Assembly (NCBI GenBank): GCA_034440115.1
Contig: JAWXBM010000167.1
Span: 1 to 46,279 of the forward strand
Direction: 5' to 3'
Length of the DNA stretch: 46,279 bases
DNA from: JAWXBM01 sp034440115
GTDB taxonomy: Bacteria > Pseudomonadota > Gammaproteobacteria > Xanthomonadales > SZUA-36
The notes below the pieces were generated by a model, which searched no databases, had not been told where the DNA came from, and saw only the letters and a program-made list of their open reading frames with translations. Position numbers and translations under genes: made by a program. Below, piece after piece: positions 1-8,189 of this stretch; position 1 is the stretch's first letter; each line of letters starts with the position of its first letter.

Positions 1-891
1 ACCCTGGCCGCCGCCGCGGTCATCAAGCTCTTCCTGCGCTCCGGCAACGTACGGCGCGTGCTGTTCCTGGTGGACCGCCTCGAGCTGGAAGACCAGGCCA
101 AGAAGGCTTTCGCCGCGCTGCTGTCCGCCGACTTCCAGACGGTCATCTACAAAGAGAACCGCGACGACTGGCGCCGTGCGGAGATTGTCGTCACCACCGT
201 GCAGTCTCTGCTCTTCAACAACAAGTACCAGAAGCTCTTCTCACCCACCGACTTCGATCTCGTGATCTCCGATGAAGCGCACCGCTCCATCGGCGGCAAC
301 GCCCGCGCCGTCTTCGACTACTTCATCGGCTACAAGCTCGGCCTGACCGCCACGCCACGCGACTACCTGCGGCGATTCGACAGCTCGAACCCGGGAACGC
401 GCGACCCGCGCGAAGCCGAGCGTCGCTTGCTGCTCGATACCTACCGCACCTTCGGCTGTGAGAACAGCCAGCCGACCTATCGCTATTCCCTGCTCGATGG
501 TGTGAAAGAGGGCTACCTGATCAACCCCACGGTGGTCGATGCTCGCACCGGGATCACGACTCAACTGCTCTCCGAAGAGGGCTTCGTCGTCTCGTTCACC
601 GACGACACCGGCGAGGACCAGCAGCAGACCTTCAAGCAGCGCGAGTTCGAGAAACGCTTTTTCGCCGATGCCACCAACCAGCTCTTCTGCAAGACCTTCC
701 TCGAAAACGCCCTGCGCGATCCGGTCAGCGGCGAGATCGGCAAATCAATCATCTTCGCCGTCAGCCAGAACCACGCGGCCAAGCTGGCGCAGATCCTCAA
801 TCAGATGGCCGACCGGATGTTCCCGGGCGGTAATCCCCCCATTTTTAGGCCCCTTCTTCAGGGTTTTCAAATATTAGGGCGAAGATTCTAA
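1..891 (+). pseudogene. hsdR: Type I restriction enzyme R subunit (HsdR), truncated motor-domain fragment
   Basis: HsdR is the ATP-dependent translocase and nuclease subunit of a type I restriction-modification complex. The frame is open at base 1, so the N-terminal nuclease domain and Walker A motif lie outside the window. Visible superfamily 2 helicase parts are the stretch after motif I (TLAAAAVIKLFLRSG), motif Ia (VLFLVDRLELEDQ), the DEAH box (ISDEAH, near base 270), motif III (LTATP, near base 345) and the start of the second RecA lobe (KSIIFAVSQNHAAKLAQIL). In relatives the chain continues after 'MFPG' with a K-Y-x-S-D-F-like segment. Here it instead runs into an unrelated tail (NPPIFRPL...) and stops at 889-891. 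The rest of the motor and the C-terminal domain are missing, so this copy cannot be functional. No hsdM or hsdS is in view. The family call is secure; the nature of the break is inferred. Confidence 0.85.
829..891. other. Break point where hsdR homology ends
   Basis: HsdR-like coding stops at about 829, and the DNA that follows (taatccccccatttttaggc) has a different, AT-richer composition and no gene up to tspO at 1031. The C-run next to a T-run could be the end of an insertion sequence or island, but no transposase follows on this side and no matching inverted terminal repeat was found within the window. From 892 to 1030 only short hairpins are seen (cgcctc/gaggcg at 918-937; caagct/agcttg at 979-992). 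Confidence 0.4.
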
Positions 892-1030
892 TGACGATTA
901 GTTCTGTTAAACGAAATCGCCTCGGCCTGTTGAGGCGGTTCATCGCGGTCGAAGTCGAAGCCACTGGTCGTAGTAGATCAAGCTAAAGCTTGTTAACCTT
1001 AAGTCCACGCAAAGGTTGGGAGTGGTTTGT

Positions 1031-1504
1031 ATGTCGCGCATGGTTTCATTGGCCGTTTTCCTCGGCCTGGTAGTGGTTGCAGCCTGGCTGGGCTCGCAGT
1101 TTCCGGCAGGTGAGTATTACGCGCTGGTGAATAAGCCGGCCTGGGCGCCGCCCGCATGGCTGTTCGGCCCTGCCTGGTCCATCCTCTACATACTGATGGC
1201 CGTGGCCATGTGGAAAGTGTGGCAGAGCGGACAGCAAGCGCGTTTGGGCGCGCTGGCCTGGTGGCTACTGCAGCTTGGCTTCAATGCGGCCTGGACCTGG
1301 CTGTTTTTTGGCCTCACGCGCACCGGCTGGGCCATGGTGGAAATGGCCGTATTGATTGGCCTGGTTATCCTTTGCATCAAGGCTTTTTCGCTGATCTCAA
1401 AACCTGCCGCCTGGCTGATGCTGCCTTATCTATTGTGGTTGGGCTTTGCGTTTGCGCTGAACTTCAGCATCTGGAGCCTGAACGGCGGCGGGATTCATCT
1501 CTGA
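1031..1504 (+). CDS. tspO: TspO/MBR family tryptophan-rich sensory protein
   Basis: TspO is a five-helix inner-membrane protein of the translocator/peripheral benzodiazepine receptor family. It binds porphyrins and related ligands and has been tied to tetrapyrrole and stress responses. The 157-residue product has the family's length and its hallmarks: W-rich helices, the N-terminal 'NKPAWAPPAWLFGPAWSILY' segment, 'AAWTWLFFG' in helix 3, and a C-terminal 'LNFSIWSLN'. I took the ATG at 1031 rather than an upstream GTG or TTG because it directly precedes the first hydrophobic helix. It is monocistronic: a strong hairpin follows the stop, and the next gene is convergent. It lies just beyond the broken hsdR, so it may mark the resident chromosome next to an island edge. 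Family confidence is high; the physiological ligand is unknown. Confidence 0.93.
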   Translation: MSRMVSLAVFLGLVVVAAWLGSQFPAGEYYALVNKPAWAPPAWLFGPAWSILYILMAVAMWKVWQSGQQARLGALAWWLLQLGFNAAWTWLFFGLTRTGWAMVEMAVLIGLVILCIKAFSLISKPAAWLMLPYLLWLGFAFALNFSIWSLNGGGIHL

Positions 1505-1513
1505 AAGTTGCAA

Positions 1514-1552
1514 ACGCGGCTGGTTCTGAACCAGCCGCGTGTCAATAATTTT
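1514..1552. terminator. Hairpin terminator between tspO and the convergent VOC gene
   Basis: A 12- to 13-bp perfect stem (acgcggctggtt at 1514-1525 with aaccagccgcgt at 1529-1540) starts 9 nt after the tspO stop and is followed by a modest T-rich stretch (caataatttt). The GC-rich stem and the convergent arrangement fit an intrinsic terminator for tspO. The U-tract is interrupted, so efficiency may be moderate. Confidence 0.75.
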
Positions 1553-1598
1553 CAACCAGACCTGTATTCGGGGTTACGATTTGAAGGCTCCTTGGGTC

Positions 1599-1970
1599 TC
1601 AAGTCATGCAAAACACATTCAGCTTGTTGCCGTCCAGGTCACGGAAATAACCGGCGTAGAAATTGTCGCTGCGCGGGCCTGCCGGGCCTTCATCGCTGCC
1701 ACCCAGTTGCAGGGCTTTGTCGTAAATCGCATGCACTTGCTCTTTCGAGTCGACTGCAAACGCGGTCATGCAACCATTGCCGATGGTGGCGGGTTTGCCG
1801 TCGAACGGCTTGGCAATGGAGAAGCCAGGCTTGTCTGGCGAAACTGCCCAGGCTATGAATGCGCCTTCAAATTCCATAAAACGCTTGGCGCCCAGCAGGG
1901 CGAAAAGTTCATCGTAGAAAGCCGTTGCCCTGGTAAAATCATTGGTTCCAACAGTGACATAACCGATCAT
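1599..1970 (-). CDS. VOC family protein (glyoxalase/bleomycin-resistance fold)
   Basis: A 123-residue single-domain vicinal-oxygen-chelate protein. It begins with the typical first beta strand and helix (MIGYVTVGTNDFTRATAFYDELFALLG) and ends with the pattern 'GYFRDLDGNKLNVFCMT', in which family members bind metal or substrate. Two beta-alpha-beta-beta-beta modules are recognisable. The first strand has no His at the usual metal position (GYVTVGTND), so a classical glyoxalase I reaction is unlikely. Many such small VOC proteins have no known substrate. It stands alone, convergent to tspO and 94 nt downstream of the amidohydrolase stop on the same strand. The fold is confident; the function is unassigned. 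Confidence 0.85.
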   Translation of the reverse strand: MIGYVTVGTNDFTRATAFYDELFALLGAKRFMEFEGAFIAWAVSPDKPGFSIAKPFDGKPATIGNGCMTAFAVDSKEQVHAIYDKALQLGGSDEGPAGPRSDNFYAGYFRDLDGNKLNVFCMT

Positions 1971-2064
1971 TTTGTAAATCCTCTTTCAGCCTGGATTGGG
2001 GATTACAAACTATGAGCTGGTCCCGAGAGCAAGTCAAAAAGTCTCAGACCAATGGTTTCCAGCT

Positions 2065-3348
2065 TCAGTCCAGCGGAATAACCTGGCCATCCTTCATCAC
2101 GAAGTCGACATTCCGCAGCACATTGATATCCTGCAGCGGATTGCCGCTGACGGCGATGATGTCGGCATATTTGCCTGCGCTGATGCTGCCCAGGTCATCA
2201 CTTTGCTGCAGCATTTCGGCCGAACTGAGCGTGGCCGAGCGGATGGCCTCCAACTCGGGCATACCGGCTTCAACCATATAGGCAAACTCTTGTGCATTCT
2301 CGCCATGCGGCCCAACGCCCATATCAGTACCAAAGGCGATTTTGACGCCGGCTTTGTAAGCCTTGGCAAATGTTCCCTGGATCTGTGGTCCAATTGCAGC
2401 CGCTTTGGGCCGCACCACTGCAGGGAAATAACCATCAATTTCGGCTTTTTCTGCTACAAAGCGGCCGGCGGTAATGGTGGGTACAAACCAGGTGCCCTTT
2501 TGCTTCATCAGTTTGATGACTTCGTCGTCCATGTAGGTGCCGTGTTCGATGGAGGTTACTCCGGCCAAAACCGCACGCTTCAGGCCTTCGGCACCATGAG
2601 CATGGGCCGCCACGCCCATGCCGTAATCGGTAGCTGCGGCGACGATGGCATTCAGCTCTTCTTGAGTGAACTGCGGGTTCTGACCATTCTTGGCCAATGA
2701 CAGTACGCCACCTGTGGCGGTAACCTTGATCCAGTCAGCGCCGTCCTTGTAGCGCTGGCGCACCGCCTTGCGCGCATCGTCAGGGCTGTTGATCACACCA
2801 TCTGCCGGTCCCGGATCGCCCATCAGGTCGTGACGAAAACCGTTGGTGGGATCGGCGTGACCACCGGTAGTGCCAATGCTCTGGGCAGAAGTAAATATCC
2901 TTGGCCCAACGGTTTGGCCGCTGTTGATGGAGTTGCGCAGGGCAACCGATGAGTTATAGGCATCACCGAGGTTACGCACCGTGGTGAAACCCGCCCGCAG
3001 GGTGATACCAGCGTAATAGGCCGAACTCAGCGCATAATCGGCTTCGTTATCCTGGAAACGTTTGATGTAGCTGTTGGGGGCTGACTGGCCACCCAGGTGC
3101 ACATGCATGTCCATCAGCCCGGGTAAACAGGTCTCCAGTTCGATACGCCTGGCATCCGCCGGAGCCTCGACCTTACTGCCCACCGCCTTGATGCGGTTCT
3201 CATCTACCAGCACTTGTTGCTGTGTGAGCAGCTTGCCGGCTTCCACGTCCAGCAACTGCTGGCACTCGAGTACTATCGTGTCCGCTTGTGCATGCAGAAC
3301 GAAGGTGCTGGTTATCAGCAAGGTCAAAAGGGGCGTTTTAAGCTTCAT
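2065..3348 (-). CDS. Exported metal-dependent amidohydrolase (Xaa-Pro dipeptidase-like)
   Basis: A 427-residue amidohydrolase-superfamily enzyme with an N-terminal signal peptide (MKLKTPLLTLLITSTFVLHAQA), so it probably acts in the periplasm. Metal-ligand positions are all visible: H82-x-H84 (DMHVHLGG), a probable carboxylated Lys208 (DWIKVTATGG), His at 249/251 (AAHAHG), H269 (SIEHGT) and D342 (FGTDMG). The arrangement matches the bacterial prolidase/imidazolonepropionase-like branch that hydrolyses the Xaa-Pro bond or N-acyl amino acids. The stop at 2065 is 94 nt before the minus-strand VOC gene. The DUF819 membrane gene ends 52 nt upstream on the same strand, so the two may be co-transcribed and a small product may be handed to that membrane protein. 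The substrate is not determinable from sequence. Confidence 0.9.
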   Translation of the reverse strand: MKLKTPLLTLLITSTFVLHAQADTIVLECQQLLDVEAGKLLTQQQVLVDENRIKAVGSKVEAPADARRIELETCLPGLMDMHVHLGGQSAPNSYIKRFQDNEADYALSSAYYAGITLRAGFTTVRNLGDAYNSSVALRNSINSGQTVGPRIFTSAQSIGTTGGHADPTNGFRHDLMGDPGPADGVINSPDDARKAVRQRYKDGADWIKVTATGGVLSLAKNGQNPQFTQEELNAIVAAATDYGMGVAAHAHGAEGLKRAVLAGVTSIEHGTYMDDEVIKLMKQKGTWFVPTITAGRFVAEKAEIDGYFPAVVRPKAAAIGPQIQGTFAKAYKAGVKIAFGTDMGVGPHGENAQEFAYMVEAGMPELEAIRSATLSSAEMLQQSDDLGSISAGKYADIIAVSGNPLQDINVLRNVDFVMKDGQVIPLD

Positions 3349-3400
3349 GAATACCTCGGTGTTTGTATGAATTTAAATTGAATTTGTCGTAGTGACGAAA

Positions 3401-4621
3401 TCATCCCGTCAGCAACTGTGCCAGCCGCCCGGTCAGGATGGCCAGGTAATTGCCCAGGGCGTAGCCGATCATGGCCATCAGGATGGAGGCAGGTACCAGC
3501 GATGCGCGGTGATGCGCCGCGACGATAGGCGCTGAAGCCGCCCCGCCGATATTGGCCGCCGAGGCAATGGCCACGGTGTGAATATCCACCCGGAACAGCC
3601 AGGCGCCAAAAAGGATGAAGGCGCCGTGGATAAATATCCACACATAGGCCATGGCGATAAAAGCACCAACGGTTTGCAGGTCCACCTGGCTGAAATCCAT
3701 GGTCGCGCCGATGCGGGCTACATAAACATAGATGATGGCCATGGCAATCGGTTGTGCTGCGGGTAAAGTGCGTGCCGGTGTTGCCGAAGCAAGCAGCGCC
3801 AGGGTGGTAACCAGCAAAATCAGCCAGGTGCCAGCGCTGATGATGGTGGCTCCGCCTGCCGCTATTTCAGGCAGGGCTATCGACAGCCACATGGAAATCC
3901 AGGTGATGCTGATGGCCAACAAAGCCAGGGCCAATAGTTGCGTCATGCTGGGCGCCTGCTCGGTATCGTCAAGCGCGGCCGCGGCCTGGTCCATCAGCGC
4001 CAGCCGACCCGGAGCAACTTTGGCCCAGGCATTGAATCGTTTGGCAAAGGATTTTGACCCCAGCAATATCGGCAACCAGATCAAATAGATCATCTGGTCG
4101 GCCGCGGCTGCCATGGTGAGGTGGCTGGCATTGCCGTCCAGCGCCGCATGGGCTGCGGTCATATTACCGGTGCCGCCTATCCAACTGCCGGCCAAGGTGC
4201 CGAAGGCCTTCCAGCTGTCAGGCGGCAAGGGGAAATGTAGTGGAAAGGATTCTGGTGTAGTAATTGCCTGGCCTAAAGCAGATGCAAGCACACCACCTAC
4301 AACCACGCCGATGCTGCCCAGCAACATAACGAATACACCTTTGCCCATAATGCGCACGGCACCGAAAATATCCACCTTGAGCAGCATCAAAACGATAAAA
4401 ATGGGTAAGCCATAGTCACGTAGAAAACTGTAGGCGGGATTGCTGAAAGGAATCAGGCCGCTGTTGGACAGCAGCACCGGGGTTGCATAAATAAACAGCA
4501 GGGGTGGCAGATAATTGAAGATGCGCGCCTGGGTTTGCTTCTCTACCCAGAACCAGAAGCTGACCACGGCAATCAATACCGCCATGACTCCGGCGGGCGA
4601 GCTGATCAGGGCTGGTTCCAT
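3401..4621 (-). CDS. DUF819 family polytopic membrane protein (YjcL-like)
   Basis: A 406-residue inner-membrane protein with about ten to twelve hydrophobic helices. It begins 'MEPALISSPAGVMAVLIAVVSFWFWVEK' and contains the internal glycine-rich motif 'GTLAGSWIGGTGNMTAAHAAL' and the C-terminal repeat-like 'ANIGGAASAPIVAAHH' that typify DUF819. The inverted-repeat-like Gly motifs resemble those of secondary transporters such as GltS-type carriers, so a solute transporter is the likeliest role, but no substrate is established for the family. A purine-rich ribosome site (GGAAGG) precedes the ATG at 4621. It lies between the BtuF-like gene (23-nt gap) and the amidohydrolase (52-nt gap), all on the minus strand, which suggests one transcription unit. 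Confidence 0.87.
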   Translation of the reverse strand: MEPALISSPAGVMAVLIAVVSFWFWVEKQTQARIFNYLPPLLFIYATPVLLSNSGLIPFSNPAYSFLRDYGLPIFIVLMLLKVDIFGAVRIMGKGVFVMLLGSIGVVVGGVLASALGQAITTPESFPLHFPLPPDSWKAFGTLAGSWIGGTGNMTAAHAALDGNASHLTMAAAADQMIYLIWLPILLGSKSFAKRFNAWAKVAPGRLALMDQAAAALDDTEQAPSMTQLLALALLAISITWISMWLSIALPEIAAGGATIISAGTWLILLVTTLALLASATPARTLPAAQPIAMAIIYVYVARIGATMDFSQVDLQTVGAFIAMAYVWIFIHGAFILFGAWLFRVDIHTVAIASAANIGGAASAPIVAAHHRASLVPASILMAMIGYALGNYLAILTGRLAQLLTG

Positions 4622-4644
4622 GGCAGTTTTACCTTCCTGCTGGT

Positions 4645-5553
4645 CTATTTGATGTGTTTATCTTGCGCGTGCAACAGACTACACGCTGTGGCCACTGCAT
4701 CCAACATGCGGGGAGTAGCGCGGGAAATTGCATCGGCGGGTAAAAGGTACATTCGCTGATTCTTCACCGCCTGCATTCGAGGCCATTCCAGCCAGTCAGC
4801 CAGAGGATCTGGCTGCCCGGCAACGATGACCGCAAACAGCACGGCAGGGTCACGCAAAATGACCGCCTCCAGACTGATCTGCGGAGCTAAAACAGGTTCA
4901 TCGGCGAAGACATTGTCGCCGCCGCACAAGGCCAGGCTTTGCGCGATCAAGTGCTGCCCATTGAGGGTAAACAGCGGTCGCTCGGCTACCTGGTAGAAGT
5001 AGCTCACCTCGGGTTTGCCTGCTCCTGCCTGAGCTATAGCTTGTAGTTGGGCTCTTGCCTGTGCTGCCGCGAGCCGCCCGGCTTCCCGTTGCCCACCTGC
5101 GGCACCCATTTGCTCCAACGTGCTGGCGATTTCCTCCGGCTGGCGTATTTCAATCACCCACGTGTTTAAACCCAGTTCCTCCAAGCGGGCTATGGCCATG
5201 GCCGGATTGCCGCTTTGCCAGGCGATGACCAGGTCAGGTTGCAGGCTGATGATGCGCTCGAGGTCAAGCCGGAAAGCGTCGCCTACGCGGGGCAGCTTCG
5301 CGGCTGGCTCGGGGTAGTTGCTGTATTCCACTGTAGCCACTAGGCGCTCACCCACACCGGCTGCGAACGCGAGTTCGGCCAGATGCGGAGACAGGGTGAT
5401 GATGGTTCTGGCGGGTTGATCCAGCAGCAGATCGGAGCCATCTGCCTGCCGCAAAGCGATGCGGTTGGCTTGCGCAGCCAGGGGCTGGGTCAAAAATATC
5501 AATGGCAGCAATAACGACAACAACGGCAGCAACAACGCCTGCATCCAGACCAT
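4645..5553 (-). CDS. btuF: BtuF-like cobalamin/metal-chelate ABC substrate-binding protein
   Basis: A periplasmic-binding protein of the helical-backbone type (PF01497), as in BtuF, FhuD and FepB. After a hydrophobic export signal (LLLPLLSLLLPLIFLTQPLAAQA) come 'RTIITLSPHLAELAFAAGVGERLVATVEYSNYP', 'LPRVGDAFRLDLERIISLQPDLVIAW' and the closing 'RMYLLPADAISRATPRMLDAV'. This is the pattern of cobalamin-binding BtuF, whose partner is the BtuCD importer; no btuC or btuD is in the window. The open frame reaches a GTG at 5652, 1 nt after the ampE stop. I favour the ATG at 5553 because it places the signal peptide at the N-terminus and gives 302 residues, but coupling at the GTG is possible. Binding of a different chelate cannot be excluded. 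Confidence 0.8.
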   Translation of the reverse strand: MVWMQALLLPLLSLLLPLIFLTQPLAAQANRIALRQADGSDLLLDQPARTIITLSPHLAELAFAAGVGERLVATVEYSNYPEPAAKLPRVGDAFRLDLERIISLQPDLVIAWQSGNPAMAIARLEELGLNTWVIEIRQPEEIASTLEQMGAAGGQREAGRLAAAQARAQLQAIAQAGAGKPEVSYFYQVAERPLFTLNGQHLIAQSLALCGGDNVFADEPVLAPQISLEAVILRDPAVLFAVIVAGQPDPLADWLEWPRMQAVKNQRMYLLPADAISRATPRMLDAVATACSLLHAQDKHIK

Positions 5554-5653
5554 CGGGAAAATCAAAAACTTCAACGCTGAACGGGCATTGCTGGCTTGCT
5601 GGTGGCAGCCAGTTTGCAGGCGCGCCACATCTGCTGCCGCATCAAGTGCCACA

Positions 5654-6535
5654 TCAAGTAATTACGTCGATCAGCAGCAATAAGGCCAGGGCGGTCATCC
5701 ATACGCCGAGTACACGCCATACCAGGTCCATGGATTGCCGCAAAGAGGCCTTGGGGCCATCCAGTTGATCGGCATAACCGTCGTTCATAACATGGCCACT
5801 GAGCACAATTTGCTGGGCCGCGGTGAGCAGGAATCCATTACTGCCTTCAAACAAGCCGTGGCCTTGCTCGTCGTGGTATTTCTTCCAGGCAATAAACACC
5901 GAGTCAAAATCCGTGGCGATGGCCAATGACAGGGTCATCAACTGCGCCGCCGGCCAGTCCAGCACGTGGCGGGTGCGGATGAAATACCCTTTCTGAGCGC
6001 TGCTGAGGCCGGATTTCTCGGTACTTAGCCAGTCCACGATGCGGTACAGGAATGCGCCAATGATGCCCAGCACGGCAAACCAGAAAATCACTGCAAACCA
6101 ACGCCGCAGCGATTCGCTGAACACCGCGTTCACCGTCAGGGTCAGGCATTCACCGCTGTCGTCGGGTGGGTCGCGCTGCAGCAGTTCACCCAGGCGCTGT
6201 TCGCAAACATTTTCATCACTGCTTTGAATGATGTCGGCTACCTGGGTGTCCAGATCACGTTGCCCGAAGCAATACACCAGCCCGGCAACGCCGAGCAGGA
6301 ACACGCCAATATTGCCGAACAGGCCCATGAACAACTGGTTCAGCAAGGTCAAAGCGATCAGAGGAACAAACAGGATAATCGCGAAGCCGGTGTAATCATT
6401 CCAGGCCGGAAGCTTGCCGAACCAATCATCGGCTTTATGGATCCATTGGCCTAACCACTGGTGTTTGCGCAGTTGTCCCAGCTCGCGCACAAAGTGGCTC
6501 AAGGCGAAAGCGAGCAATATGGCAATAATGGTCAT
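5654..6535 (-). CDS. ampE: AmpE family inner-membrane protein (regulatory signalling modulator)
   Basis: A 293-residue protein with four hydrophobic segments: near residues 1-12, 49-90 (two), 135-165 and 275-293. AmpE is related to the cobalamin-pathway CbiB/CobD proteins and in enterobacteria is encoded with AmpD, where it has been proposed to modulate beta-lactamase induction. Family features are the opening 'MTIIAILLAFALSHFVRELGQLRKHQWL', the aromatic 'RRWFAVIFWFAVLGIIGAFLYRI' and the C-terminal 'LDLVWRVLGVWM'-like helix. No ampD is adjacent. The downstream gene is a BtuF-like binding protein, which makes a cobalamin-linked role for this CbiB relative worth considering. An AGGA box lies about 11 nt before the ATG at 6535. 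The stop TGA (5654-5656) lies 1 nt from a possible GTG start of the next gene. Confidence 0.8.
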   Translation of the reverse strand: MTIIAILLAFALSHFVRELGQLRKHQWLGQWIHKADDWFGKLPAWNDYTGFAIILFVPLIALTLLNQLFMGLFGNIGVFLLGVAGLVYCFGQRDLDTQVADIIQSSDENVCEQRLGELLQRDPPDDSGECLTLTVNAVFSESLRRWFAVIFWFAVLGIIGAFLYRIVDWLSTEKSGLSSAQKGYFIRTRHVLDWPAAQLMTLSLAIATDFDSVFIAWKKYHDEQGHGLFEGSNGFLLTAAQQIVLSGHVMNDGYADQLDGPKASLRQSMDLVWRVLGVWMTALALLLLIDVIT

Positions 6536-6695
6536 GCGTTCAGAATTCCTGCCGTGTTTAATGCATAATGGAATTCTAACAGAGCTGTAATCCGCGGTGA
6601 GAATGTATAGCGGATTTATTCGGAGTTATTTGCGACACAGGGATGTGTGCTCTGAGAAATCCAGGATGGATTCATTCAGAGCGATTATTGGCTAC

Positions 6696-7691
6696 TCAAG
6701 TCTTGCCCCGTGCTTCGCGGGTGAGTTGCTCCAGGTCGCCGCCGCATTGGGCGCGATACCAATCAGAAATCAAACGAAAGGCGATGGATACCGGCGGTGG
6801 CAACAAAACTTCTGCGGTCGCGATGGCAACTTCCAGTTCTGCGTAGCTAAACCAGCAGAGTTCTTCCAGCTCATCTGACACTTTGTATTGCCGGTCTTCA
6901 GCCTCAGCATAGAAGCCGCACATGGATGAAGCGGGAAACGGCCAGGGTTGTGAAGAAACATAGCGAATATCGCGTAAACGTACGCGTGATTCTTCAAAAA
7001 CTTCGCGCACCACGGCATCTTCCAGGCTTTCGCCCGGCTCAACAAAACCAGCCAGGGTGGAAAAGCGCTTGGCCGGCCAGTGGCCATTGCGGCCCAGCAA
7101 ACAGGCATCACCATGGGTTACCAGCACGATGATGGCCGGGTCTATCCGTGGAAAAGACTGGCGGGCACATTCTTCGTTGCTGCATACCAGTTTGTGGCCA
7201 GAAGCCAGCAAGCGGTTGGGGTGACCACAAACACCGCAGAAGACATGCCGATGCTGCCAGTAATGCAACGCCTTGGCATAGGCGAGCACGCCAGCATGCT
7301 TTGCATCCATGTCTACCGAGGCGCGGCGCAAGTCGAGAAAACGCGCCTGTGGGCGTAACTGCAGAATCTCATCGCGCTGCTGGTCATTGATCGAAACCGC
7401 AAAGAAATGACGTTTGCCATCGGTTCCCAGCAATGTGGGGGGTTGGATACTGTCCAGCGAATCCAGATCGCCTGGGCGCAAATACACCGCGATCTGCCCT
7501 TCAGGCGTGTGTTCGATCAGGCTGCGACTGCGCCACAGCGGCACAAATCGGGCGGTAGTTGAGTGCAGGGTGTTGTTAACCCACTCGGCATCATCGCGGA
7601 ACTCGGCCAGTCTATCCAGCCGGACTGAGGTAAAACGATTGCGATGCGATAGGGTGAATTGATCAATGCTGGCGCTTAGATCAACCGCCAT
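6696..7691 (-). CDS. nudC: NAD(+) diphosphatase NudC (RNA deNADding Nudix hydrolase)
   Basis: A cytoplasmic Nudix hydrolase of 331 residues that cleaves NADH to NMNH and AMP and, in E. coli, removes NAD caps from RNA. All NudC hallmarks are present. The zinc ribbon has C152-x2-C155 and C170-x4-C175. The Nudix box begins at G215 (GFVEPGESLEDAVVREVFEE), with the usual glycine after EE replaced by Ser. The specificity motif SQPWPFP is at 247-253. The start at 7691 lies 6 nt after the erpA stop, so the two genes almost certainly share a transcript with erpA first. The assignment is secure; the physiological split between NADH turnover and RNA decapping is not decidable here. Confidence 0.95.
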   Translation of the reverse strand: MAVDLSASIDQFTLSHRNRFTSVRLDRLAEFRDDAEWVNNTLHSTTARFVPLWRSRSLIEHTPEGQIAVYLRPGDLDSLDSIQPPTLLGTDGKRHFFAVSINDQQRDEILQLRPQARFLDLRRASVDMDAKHAGVLAYAKALHYWQHRHVFCGVCGHPNRLLASGHKLVCSNEECARQSFPRIDPAIIVLVTHGDACLLGRNGHWPAKRFSTLAGFVEPGESLEDAVVREVFEESRVRLRDIRYVSSQPWPFPASSMCGFYAEAEDRQYKVSDELEELCWFSYAELEVAIATAEVLLPPPVSIAFRLISDWYRAQCGGDLEQLTREARGKT

Positions 7692-7697
7692 CGCGCT

Positions 7698-8051
7698 TTA
7701 AACAGAAAAAGACGAGCCGCAACCGCAGGTAGTAGCAGCATTCGGGTTACGAATCACAAACTGGGCACCTTGCAGGTTTTCGGTGTAGTCGACCTCAGCC
7801 CCTGCCAGATATTGCATGCTCAGGGGATCAACCAGCAGCGTTACGCCATCGCGGTCAATGGCAAAATCATCTGCAGCCTGGTTTTCATCAAAGCTGAAGC
7901 CGTATTGAAAGCCTGAACAGCCGCCACCACTGATGTAAACCCGCAGTTTCAGCTCCGGGTTGGCTTCTTCGGTGATCAGTTGCATGACTTTCCGCGCGGC
8001 AGAATTGGTAAAGCCCATCGCAGGCTGGTTTTGGGTGCTTAAGTTGTCCAT
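7698..8051 (-). CDS. erpA: Iron-sulfur cluster insertion protein ErpA
   Basis: A 117-residue A-type carrier that delivers Fe-S clusters to apoproteins, including those of isoprenoid synthesis and respiration. The three cluster-ligating cysteines are in place: C45 (SGGGCSGFQYGF) and the C-terminal pair C109 and C111 (TTCGCGSSFSV). Length and the 'NPNAATTCGCGSSF' tail match ErpA rather than IscA. It is the first gene of an erpA-nudC pair on the minus strand. The upstream gap (8052-8189) should hold its promoter. I looked for an IscR-type site there and found nothing convincing. Confidence 0.95.
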   Translation of the reverse strand: MDNLSTQNQPAMGFTNSAARKVMQLITEEANPELKLRVYISGGGCSGFQYGFSFDENQAADDFAIDRDGVTLLVDPLSMQYLAGAEVDYTENLQGAQFVIRNPNAATTCGCGSSFSV

Positions 8052-8189
8052 GGTGACTAGGGTAATCCAATTTGACTGGTATTGCCCAACATCTGTTATC
8101 TGGGCCCTATCAACATGGCGGCCAGGTTAGCGGAATTCAATGTTTATTCTGGTTGAGTAAATAATTGGAGATCAGGGCTTTTGCATCGC

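Noticed and set aside
4113..4415. Plus-strand frames opposite the DUF819, chpA and pilJ genes (several of 60 to 400 codons)
   Set aside because: All are antisense to genes with clear domains, and their translations are low-complexity or repetitive shadows. This also holds for the long frame at 19654-20856.
8052..8189. Possible IscR site upstream of erpA
   Set aside because: A GACTA...-like stretch was seen near 8055, but it lacks the matching half and does not fit the type 1 or type 2 IscR consensus.
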